A stretch of DNA of 64,000 bases from Argyresthia goedartella (lineage: Eukaryota; Arthropoda; Insecta; Lepidoptera; Argyresthiidae), in contig OX463836.1 in the NCBI GenBank assembly GCA_949825045.1, forward strand, positions 8,697,829-8,761,828, given 5' to 3'. A program made the translations under genes and the position numbers. The notes under the pieces were generated by a model. That model was not told the DNA's origin and ran no database searches. It saw only the letters and a program-made list of their open reading frames with translations. Below, piece after piece: positions 36,401 through 48,400 of this stretch (positions are counted from its first letter, which is position 1; each line of letters starts with the position of its first letter).

Positions 36401-39400
36401 TCGTTGTCTAGTACCCAAGATACAGGGAATCCTAGTTTGGGGCTAGATCAATGTGTGTAAGTAGTGTCCAAGGTATTATTATTATTACTTATTCTTTGCT
36501 TATATCCTCCCTCGACTATCGGACCGAATGCCAGCATTTCTAGCAAGAGATCTCTCCCAACAAACCATTAAAGTTGCTATATTAAACCGCAAGTATTCCT
36601 TGCTACGTATTGCTGTAAAAACCTGATGTTTAATGTACTGGGTTTAATGAGATCACAAAAGCGCCGAATCTCAAAAGGTCATTGCAGATGGCGCGGGTGT
36701 AGTTGGAGGCTCCTTGCTCCTTGAGGAGGCACGCCAGGTCAAGTATATTTGGAAGATCACGTGACGTCTTTTTTAACCTAACCTCAGATGAATAAAACTC
36801 TTTGCCTCCAGTTGGAAACAAAGAGTTTCACGCCAGCGTCACCAAGCGATAACATTCATGTCTACTATTCTCACACAGCTAGGTTTGTACAATGCGCCTT
36901 ATAAAAAAAAACAGGTCTTGGATGGTCATGACACAGGGTATCCTAGTGTGGGGCTAGAAGCAGTGTATGTGCCTGTATGTAAATGTTTATATTTTATTTT
37001 ATTTTGCAGAAGGAGCTGGGCATCCCTCAGCACTTTGGTCTCCTGTACGCGATGGGCATAGCCCTGGTGAGTGAGGGGTTGCTCTCAGCCGCATACCACG
37101 TCTGTCCGAACAGTATGAACTTCCAGTTTGGTGAGTTGCTTCCGTTCAAACTTAATTATACTGTCTTCATAGCTCCACAGCTGCGGCGATGGGCTAGCCC
37201 GGGGTGTCACGCAAAACGCAATACCGCCATAACCGCGAACGGCTGACATAACTGCATGTCAATGTCGCTTTAAACCTTGCAGGTGGACTAAGTTGCAGAA
37301 ACTGTATCAGCGGTATCTTACCATCGAAGATTGATCAACAGGTCACTTCACGCGGGATTTTCAATTTCTCTGTAGCCAAGCCGCGCTGATTGGTGTACTT
37401 ATGGCGCTCAGACTGGGCTGCGGTCCCAACACGTGGCTGCCGCTCGTAGTCGCCGCGTCGTCGTTCGCCTCCTGCCTCCCCTCCGCGCACGCACCAGCCT
37501 TGCGCAGGCTGGCGGCCCGGAGCGCTCGCCGTATGCCGGCTCCGGGCGGCGGGGGCGCGTCACCGCTAAAAAGTAACCAGCAAGCTACAGGTCTTCGTGA
37601 ACAAATGTTTACGGCGGGTACTAGGGATTTGCTGGCCACGAACCATCTCAAATGCAAGGCTGTGGGAGATGACTGACCAAAAACCCATCGACAAGGAGAT
37701 CCTAATGAGGAAATGGCGCTGGATTGGACATGCCTTGAGAAGACAGATAATCATCTGTCCAAACAAGGGTTAACGTGGCAAGCGTATGGGAAAAGAAGGC
37801 CGGGCCGCCCCCGTATCACCTGGAGGCGCTCAGTTGAAAAAGAGGCTGCATCAACTGGGCTCGACTGGAAGGACCTGGAAACCGCCGCACAAGATCGTGA
37901 GAAGTGGAAATCTCTTCTTCGAGCCCTATGTCCCTGATGAGGGATTACAGGATTACATCATCATCAATGGGAGCAAAGGCGGACATGGCTGGCGGCTGGC
38001 ATTAACAAAGAGCAAATCTATTGTTGTAATTAAATATCTTCTCAGTGCTTTAATTGCGTATTTCTTGTAAAAGATACCCGATAAATAAATAAATACTGTT
38101 ACAATTACAGACACGTCGTTCATGTACGTAACGGGTGTACTGTGCATGGTCAAGGTGTACCAGAGCCGGCATCCCGACATCAACGCGCGAGCGCACGCCA
38201 CCTTCGGCGTGCTGGCACTTATCATATTTATCGGTAAGTTTATGAGAGTCGTCGTAATGTTTATGAGAGTTGTCGTAATGTTTATGAGAGTTGTCGTAAT
38301 GTTTATGAGAGTTGTCGTAATGTTTATGAGAGTTGTCGAGTTGTTTTAATGTTTATGAGAGTTGTCGTAATGTTTATGAGAGTTGTCGTAGTGTTTATTA
38401 GAGTTGTCGTAATGTTTATAAGAGTTGTCGTAATATTTATAAGTAGGCCGTTACCAGCAGTAGGTGATAGTGAGCTGATTGAAGATTATTATGAAATTTG
38501 TCAGTAAAATATTGAGGGTTGTATAAAGTTTGAGATCTACAACACCAGCATGTAGGTCCTGGGACTTACCTGCACCAAGCGTTCTTAGGAATTTCCACAC
38601 GTTGAGCTGAAGTGTAGCTCTCAATGCAATCGTGGATGTGCCGACGCTTAACATCGCGACAGAGACGGTTGCAACGATTGCAAAGACGAGAGTAAGAGAG
38701 ATAGAGTAACAGAGATTCTTGCGGTATCTACACTTGGCCCTGTTCCTCTTGGCCATTAGACGCTCGATAGTGTCTCAAAGATGTGCTGAAGCGGCACATA
38801 AAGAGGTACGGCAAAGAGTCTTCCCGTGGGAGAAGCAAGCCGCCCTCAGACCAAATGTCAAAGCTATAGGTGTAGTAGTGTCTACATAAATTATACCAAA
38901 CGATGTGCTACATTGTTGCCGAGTGGTAAGCCCGCTTCGGTCGCCTAATAACAGTAATTTGGTTTCCCGTAGGCCTCGTGGGCGTGCTGAACGCCAACCT
39001 GACGTTCTGGATGTTCTTCACGGTGCTTCACATGACTACGTGTCTCGTGATGACGTGCCAGATATACTATATGGGCAGGTTTAAGTTGGGTGAGTAGCGG
39101 TATAGGCCCTGCCTCGCAAGGTTTAGAATCCCGACCGTGGACGAAGGAAACATCTCTGTTTCTGTTTTTGACACAGGGTATCCTAGTGGGGCCAGAGGCA
39201 ATATATGTGTGTTCAAATGTTTGCTTACTTTTGAGAAAAAGTTGAACGTGGCGGGTGCTTTTTATTTGAATACGAAGCCCGTAGGAATTGAAAAACTACA
39301 GACAGTTAGGCCTTTACTAGAGTGCGATCGAGCCGCGCCCAGTGAGGATTGACGGAGTTATTATTTGACTAGTGCGCGCGTCTGCCAACAGATGGCAGCA

Positions 39401-42400
39401 GTTAATTTCGCCCGCTGTTAATTTCGGTCTGCCAACAGTGTGGGTAGCACGAATAATTAGGCAAGGAGAAATTACTCGCTTACTCAAGCACAATGCCGTA
39501 GAGTTCATTTCATCTGAACACGGATACTTTTCGATCTGTCAAATATTCGTGCTCCCGGCTGCGATGTCACTTTGTATCGCATTTACAACTGTAGTACGCT
39601 TGTCTGCCATCAGATGGCACCACTTTGTATCACATTCCAAACTGTAGTTCGTGTGTTCGCCAACAGATGGCAGCGCCTTGTACCGCGGCGCGCGCGAGTT
39701 CTGCGCCCGACCGATGGCGACCATCACGCCCACATACGTCGGTCGGTGCGTGCTGCTCATTCTCGCCAACTTGGTGAATCTCACCCTGGCCGCTTATGGG
39801 TAAGTATGTTTTTTCAAACATGCAATGAAATATCGTCTTGGAACTAGTATCACGTTTCGGGCCGCACGACTCTAGAGAACTGTAAAGGAGTTTCATACAA
39901 AATTGCAGGCCTAGGCCGGAAAGTTTTTAAATTATTTTATGCTCAAACCAAAAGGCATCAACGGGCGCACGGAACTTACGATTAGTAGTATTTTTAAACT
40001 TTTTAATTTGTTTTTTGAGTGGTGTATTTTTTATTTCATTGCATATTTGTATTTGAGAAAATAAATTTACATGCCTCTGGCTGTGAAAAGGGCTTGCCGG
40101 CTGATACGAAGCCGGCAAGCCCTTTTCCGTTCTTTCCCGGCGTCTGCAGTAATGTGCTATTATTTCAGGTTAACAAAAACCCATATCTATAAATAAATAC
40201 CTTACAACTAGAGATACATAATTAAATATTTGTTTGATGAGAACGGATGTTAGTACCCTAGTTATGTTTATCTATCTAAGTATAATATTTATCTGTATAA
40301 GTATGTGTGTCGTTGTCTAGTACCCAAGATACAGGGAATCCTAGTTTGGGGCTAGATCGATGTGTGTAAATAGTATCCAAGGTATAATTATAACTTATAA
40401 GTATCACATGTCGTTGGAAGGAAATATCGCTCATATTATTAACGACGATTTTCCTACAAACATTAGAAGTAACAGGTAATCTTGTTTATTTTCCTTATCA
40501 ATTCAGCCCAGTGTGTGTGTCTGTATGTACGCGTTTATGTCTGTTGCAGTGTGGCGAACCACAGCCGCGACTTCGCGTCGCATCTGCTGCTCGTCGTCAT
40601 GAGCAATTTGTTCCTGTACACTCTCTTCTATATTGTGATGAAACTGCTCAACAAAGAGTCCATCAGATGGTACAGGTATGTATGAAATCAGTAAATACCT
40701 GCTTTGAAAGTATGTTGAAGCTTAATACGAAATACTTTTTAGGGTTTTCTCCCACAGTTGTCCAATGTAGAGAAGTGGCAAAAAATGACGTTTGCTAAGT
40801 ATATATGTCACCGTAAGATTGTCAAAACCGTCAGTTGATAGTAAAATGTAGCGTACTGCTTACTATATGACGCGTTATTTGAAAAACTAACGGTTAAAAC
40901 CGTTAAATAGTAAACTGGTTTAAACTTGAATTGCAAACGAAATACCAGGGCAAACATTCGGTAGCTTAGGTGAAGACTAGAGGGGGCGAGCGAAGCGAAG
41001 CCCCTGAAAGACTTCGTGTTAGGTTGAAATGTAAGAACAAAATAAACGTAAATGTTAACCCTGTCGGTCTGGTTTACTATCTGTCGATAGTTGATCAACT
41101 AACGGTTTTGACTATCTTGCGGTGACATATATAAATATCTACAGTAATAAAGATATTTGATTTGGTTCCGTACACGAAGGGTCCCAAAAATCATTTCTGG
41201 AAAACTATTAAGTTCCGACACCTGAAACTTTGAGGATCATCGTGTTATCCACCATCCAACTATCCACCATCAGATCATGGGAGCCCTAGAGAGCCGTATA
41301 CCTTCTTATGTCTAACCAACTATCCACCATCAGATCATGGGAGCCCTAGAGAGCCGTATACTTTCTTATGTCTAACCAACTATCCACCATCAGATCATGG
41401 GAGCCCTAGAGAGCCGTATACCTTCTTATGTCTAACCAACTATCCACCATCAGATCATGGGAGCCCTAGAGAGCCGTATACCTTCTTATGTCTAACCAAC
41501 TATCCACTATCAGATCATGGGAGCCCTAGAGAGCCGTATACCTTCTTATGTCTAACCAACTATCCACCATCAGATCATGGGAGCCCTAGAGAGCCGTATA
41601 CCTTCTTATGTCTAACCAACTATCCACCATCAGATCATGGGAGCCCTAGAGAGCCGTATACCTTCTTATGTCTAACCAACTATCCACCATCAGATCATGG
41701 GAGCCCTAGAGAGCCGTATACCTTCTTATGTCTAACCAACTATCCACCATCAGATCATGGGAGCCCTAGAGAGCCGTATACCTTCTTATGTCTAACCAAC
41801 TATCCACTATCAGATCATGGGAGCCCTAGAGAGCCGTATACCTTCTTATGTCTAACCAACTATCCACCATCAGATCATGGGAGCCCTAGAGAGCCGTATA
41901 CCTTCTTATGTCTACCAACTATCCACCATCAGATCATGGGAGCCCTAGAGAGCCGTATACCTTCTTATGTCTAACCAACTATCCACCATCAGATCATGGG
42001 AGCCCTAGAGAGCCGTATACCTTCTTATGTCTAACCAACTATCCACCATCAGATCATGGGAGCCCTAGAGAGCCGTATACCTTCTTATGTCTAACCAACT
42101 ATCCACTATCAGATTATGGGAGCCCTAGAGAGCCGTATACCTTCTTATGTCTAACCAACTATCCACCATCAGATCATGGGAGCCCTAGAGAGCCGTATAC
42201 TTTCTTATGTCTAACCAACTATCCACCATCAGATCATGGGAGCCCTAGAGAGCCGTATACCTTCTTATGTCTAACCGACTATCCACCATCAGATCATGGG
42301 TGCCCTAGAGAGCCGTATACCTTCTTATGTCTAACCAACGGGACTATATTATGAAGCCTCCGCTGTCCGTCTGTCGTTTGTCCGTCACGTCCGAACCGTA

Positions 42401-45400
42401 ATAGGTAGAGAGTTGAAATGTTCACAGAATGCGTATTCTGTTGCCGTTGCAGCGACAAATAAGTAACTATTCGCTATTTAAAACTAAAATAAGGAGGTCC
42501 CCATACAGGAGACGTGCGTTTTGCGTTTGTTCTTGTACGACGGTACGGAACCCTTCTTGTGGGCGTCCGACTCGCACTTGACCGATTTTTATATTTTTTC
42601 CCAGCTGGGTGTTCATAGCACTGACGTACACAACCTGGTTCAGTTCGAGCTACTTCTATCTGGACCAAAGCACTAATTGGGCCGTAAGTACCTATTATTT
42701 AAAAAAAAACTCCGTGGTCTACTGGGTTTCAAGCTTGCTTCTCACACAAGAGATGCAGGTTCGATTCCTGACCATGTACCAATGAGATAATTAATTTATC
42801 TTAAGTACAATAAACGGACGTTCTAACGGTGATGGAAAACATGGCTCAAAGTGGGCACAATTGTGCCTCTGCCACCTCGTATGAAAAAACGCGTGACGCT
42901 ATGTTACGTTATGTGTACCTATTATTTTAATTACATATTAAATTTAGCCCGTCAATTTCCCCGCCGAGGATCACAGCCATTTACGTGGATACGAGTAAGA
43001 TCGAGCCATACCCCACCACGCTGGCTCAGTGCGGGTTGATGGTGGTGTGTCGGGCTTGTGGCCAATCCGACTATCAGATGTTATCAAGTGTCCATTAGGG
43101 CCTCTGACACAGCTTTACGACTTCTGCCACCGAGTCACCGAGTAGCGACAGTAGCCGGGACCCACAGCTTAACGTGTCATCCGAAACACGGAATGTCCGA
43201 AACAAATGCCACTTAGAAACTGACACCCATCCAGTGGCCGTCTCAGCCACACTCAGACGTTTAGGTACGCTTGGCCGGCCGACCCGGAGTTCGGGATTTC
43301 ACTCAGGTTTCCGCTCGCTTGGCTCGCAGTCGCATCGCTTGATGTCAGAGTAAAAGAAGCTCTCAGGCGAAGTGATACGGCGCAATCTAGCCTGCACGGG
43401 CGGGACAACCGATTCTGTAGGTGCTTAGCGATTATTGAACGTAGCGCAGGAGCGCAATTTCGCTTTTACAATAAAATACCACAAGAATAATTGAATCTTC
43501 CTGAAAAGAGGTTCAAAAACTATGTTAAAAATGAGCTGATAAGAAAGTCCTATTAACCAGTCGCCTGTGGCGGCCATTTTGTAACTTTCGCCGTGTCGGT
43601 GGGTACCGGAGCGGGAATCCCACACATCAGGAATTCTGAGCGCCGATGTTTAGTTTTTGATGAATTTCTCCTATTCTAGTTAGAATTAAGATTAGTTCTA
43701 ATTAGAATATTACTCTAATTGGAATTCTTTACCCTTTTTCCTTTCCACAACGCCTTTATTTCAGTTTAATTACAGCTAATATGTGTTACATAATATGAAG
43801 CTCCCTAAGTTGTACTTATTTCTGTATTATTTTAATAACAAAGCAAGATTTAGGCCTAATGTTTGATTTTATTAATGCGTTATATTGTATAGAACTCTAA
43901 TAAACACAAACACATATAGTCTTCATACATTTATTTATCAAAATAAAACTTTTTCAAAAGTTACAAAAATAGGGCCTCATAAATGTCAGCCAATATTAGG
44001 TATACAATTTAGGACTGTTTCAAAGCACCCTTGGCAATATTGACCAATATTCTTCGGTTTACAGAAACTAAAGCATATGAGCTATCAGTAACCAAAGCCT
44101 CAAACTTGTAAGATAAATAAATAACGAGCAGAGAATCTACTAAAATACCACTGTAATATGACACAAAAAATAGTAGGTAAGTAAATCTTAGGTTATGGTT
44201 GAAAGGTAGTAGTTATCTTATTAAATATACATTATCTAATAACTACATAGAACAAAGTATTGGATTTATACATAAACCCAAGACCTTTCATACAAATATT
44301 TAGAGTACCATGATGATAAACATTGCAAATAATCATCCACTTTTGTGCCATGGAGGTGAAGATAATATGGATGAGCCTTGTGATTTTTCTCGGGACAAAA
44401 CTTTTATATTATATTTTGTTAAAATAACATAGGTACCTAATATAAAAAGCGTAACGCCTTTTCCCATTCCGGTGGCAGTGGCACAATGGGCCCACAAAGG
44501 ATATTTAAAATATGTTCAAATTAGATGAAATTAATACGGCTCAACAAAATCTGTCATTAGACATAGTGCCTTACGGGGTCAAATGCAATGTAAGATATTA
44601 AATTAAATAACTTTATTAATATTATTAATTTATTTTGAGATAAAAATACAAATTTTACAATTATAAAAACACAATCAATCAGACAACACCGATATTAAAT
44701 TAAAATGAAATCAATTGGTAGGTATTATACACAGCATACAAAGACATTAACACATTTTATTATGTTTGTTTGTGTAAGTACATTTTTTTGTTTATTTGTT
44801 CATCGATTAATGTTATTTTCATTATTTGCCATGTAATATAAAAAAAAACAACTATATGAGCAATTATACATATCAACATACGGGATCGTGGAGGAAAATT
44901 GTTGGTTTGTAATTTTACTAGTGATAAAATTAGTGAACAATACAAAACATTAATAAGAAGTGTTCCAAGCGGCATAAAAAAAACACAAAGCTACATTAAA
45001 AACTAAAGAAAGTAGCCTTATTGTTTATCTCGCAGTCCCAGTCGCATAATCCAGCAAAGCAGGGCATTGTCGTATTAAAAGAGAGAGAGAGAGAGAGAGA
45101 GTATTCTGAATGGTATTTTTTTCGATTTAACATTATACAAAAATCAGCTCTTGTCAAATAGCGAATTTCGACAGGTATTGCTATCGATATGCAGACATAC
45201 ACATTAAGGCTACAAAGAACAAATAAATTGCGATCCAGATGAAGCTTTAAAGGCCTTACATGCGCCAATTGCCTAAGACATAAAATAAAACGAGGCAAAA
45301 TTCCGTCAAAATACAGAAAAAAATATACCCATATAGGTATGAGAAAATAATGCATCAGAAAGTACTTTACTTTACTTGATACTTTCTTACACAAAAAAAA

Positions 45401-48400
45401 TATAGTGAGCTTATCTCTAACAAGAGATTTCTTCCAGCAAACCTAGGATAGAAAAGATAAAAAAACACAAACAAGGTTTTCACATAACAAATATAAGGAA
45501 ACAAAAATACAAATTGACGCATGTTTAGGCCTATACTACTACTACTACTCTACCCTGTATGATACATTCTCACAATTAAATAACTGTCTCATTCCACTGT
45601 AGGTAAAGGCTTATTCTTTGAATTAAGTATGAAAGTCTTCATACCACTGTGGGCAAAGGTCTATCTTCCGCTGGAATAAGAAACAAAGAAAACATAAAGA
45701 CAAACTAAAAGACAATTAGAGAAACAAAAAAACAACAAATGTATGCCGATACCATTTGGATGTTATTGTTATTGTAAATTGTGAATTTAAATGGAATTGA
45801 AAATAGATAGAGCTTTTGAATACTAGCGTGTGTGTGTCGTGTTACTGTATGTAGTGTATGTGTTTTGTGAAGTATTATTGGCGGAGAGAACTAATGTGCG
45901 GCCTGAAGCACGTGTAGCCACATACCGGAATCTCACACTTTTCACAGTATGTGATTGACCGTTTGCGGCAGACCACACACACTTTGCGGGTACGGTTTTT
46001 CGCGCTGACTATTGGCAAGAGCTTGTAAAGTATCGGGATATGGTAGAGAGTTTCGTTGTGTGGTGTATCAGGTGTTTCGACTATGCGAGCGTGGGTTTCA
46101 ATCAACTGTGTCACCAGAGTTTTGCGAAAACTCCGGTGAACCATTGGATTGGCGGATGTTTCTTTGTGCAGTATGAATGCGTTGAGTGTGCTAGCATTCA
46201 AAAGTCTTCGAAACAGCTTCTTGTACCAGACCCTGTTACGGCGGCGTTCCAGGGGGTACATAGACAGCATTTGGTCTTTCTTGTCTACCCCGCCCATGCA
46301 CACGTTATAATCGGGGACCATGGACGGCTTCAGTGTTTGGCCGCAATTCACAGAGCAGAGTCCGTGGTAAGTGGAGATAAGAGCGACGCGGTTCTTATCT
46401 CTCCATACCAGGATATCTACATCGCCTGATGTGCAGCCCACCACCTGACCAACCACCATTTCATTCTTCTTCAACTGCGCCACATTGGTCGGAACGAACT
46501 TGCGGTTGGTCCGAAGCGTCCCCACACAGTCGAAACCCCGGCATTTCAACTCGCGTGCAAGGGCGGGGGAGTTGTAAAAATTGTCCATCCAAATGGTATA
46601 TCCTTTATGCTCGAGACCAGTCAAAAGTCTGAGTACAAGGGCAGGCACGATTCCAGTTATTGGACTTACTTCATGTTCGTCTGTGACATCGTGGCCAGCA
46701 TGGACCTCAAAGCGCCACAAGTAGCCGGTCTTTGATTCACAGACTTCGTAAGTTTTTATTCCTACGCCAGCTGCTTTATTCTGGATGAACTGGTTAATAT
46801 CTAACCAGCCCTTCCACATTGTGAGACTTTCATCGAGCGCAATGTTTTGAGACAATTTATATAATTGTGAGAATTTAGCATTCAGGTGGTCCAAAATGGG
46901 ACGTACCTTAAAAATCTTAGCTTCGGATCGTGTCATTGTTGCCGGATCGCAATTTACATTGTCCTCGAAGTGGAGACATGTGCTCAGCAGCCGGAAGCGG
47001 TCATACCTCATCACTTTTGTGAACCCCGGGGTGCTGAAGATATCGACGCATTTATTCCAATATTCCTCTAGCCGTGATTTTGCCACAACTCCTACCGCCA
47101 GAATTATGGCAAAATACACGTAGAGCTCATCTACCGTCGTATCAACCCATTTGGTAATTCTGCTGGAGGGACAGATCGATCCGTCCTCCAGCATCCTCGC
47201 TGCCGTCTGCTGAGCATACCGGTTTGTCTCCACTGCAATGTGCTCCATAATCGGGCGATCCCATATGGCAGTAAATGCATCATATGGGGTCGCACATGAA
47301 ACCTGCGGACCACAGTTATTTTCGGAGAAGGGTTCCCTCCTCAGTTCAGGTGGAATCTGAGTTGTTGGGAATTCTCTCCAGTTAAACTTAAATTTATCTA
47401 TATTTTCGCTCGGGGTCTGGAACTCGGGCTCAGTTTGCGGCTCGGGACGAGGCAGGGGCTCGGGTTCAGGCAGGGGCTCAGGCATGATCACTGACAGACC
47501 GTCAAGGTTCACAGCCTGAGCCAGAGCCAGAGCCCGAGCATCTGGCGCCCCTTCATTGTCATCGTCCTCGAACCGCCGCGTGGCCTTTGGGTCCTTTTGC
47601 CTTTCCACATCGTCATCGTCATTGTCGACGTCGGAGTCCTCTTCGCTACCTGATTTGAATGGTTAAAATAGAGTTAGACGTCTGAGGTGTGAGTATTACT
47701 CGTATCCGATGGAGATATATATTTTTATTCTTACTCGTCTGAGGTATGGAGGAAAAGGTTTGACGTTGAGTTATGACTTATGATATAGGTATTCAGTAAA
47801 CGCATGTAAAGGAATATTCTTTTAAAGACTGTATTTTTTTTTCGTAAAAATCCGATTTTTTTATCAGATATATATACAATGAAAAAATTATCTTTTAACA
47901 TCACATAATTAGTTTATACTGACAAAGTGAACAGGTTAAATGATACATTTATAACATAGCGTCACACCTTTTCCCATACGGAGTGGCAGAAGCAGAATCA
48001 TGCCCACTTTTAGCTAGTTATTCAGAGCCAACAGTGGCCAACACTCCAATCAGCGAGACAGGAGGCTAGCCTTACTATGTTTTCCATCAAATATGAAGGT
48101 TTATAATTTAATGTTTATTTTTTTATCAAGAAAAGCAACACGATATTGTCATAATAAAAAAAAGAAAAGCAATACGATATTGTCATAATAAAAAAAATAC
48201 AACAATAAGTGTCGAAATCGATATGACTGAGTCAAAAAATCGTCAAATCCCATACATTTTTGTTTAGGTAATAAGTTATTTTTGTGTAGTAAAGCCCTTA
48301 CAATCTGCTAAATTTATAGCCCAGAGCAAACACAAATATCATGACATATGGACCTCTTCCTAAACGGGGTAGCAGAGGCAAAATTGTGCAAATTTTTAGA

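Noticed and set aside
37401..37676. 91-codon Ala-rich plus-strand frame
   Set aside because: GC-rich, frame of no known family; its end overlaps the LINE fragment in another frame.
41258..42339. CRISPR-like array
   Set aside because: Units are directly adjacent with no unique spacers, and the genome is eukaryotic.
41908..42354. 148-codon open frame of repeated 20-residue units
   Set aside because: It is the 60-bp satellite read in one frame; a unit length divisible by three without a stop gives an open frame by chance. It sits in an intron.
46040..46429. Plus-strand 129-codon frame
   Set aside because: Antisense shadow of the piggyBac transposase exon.
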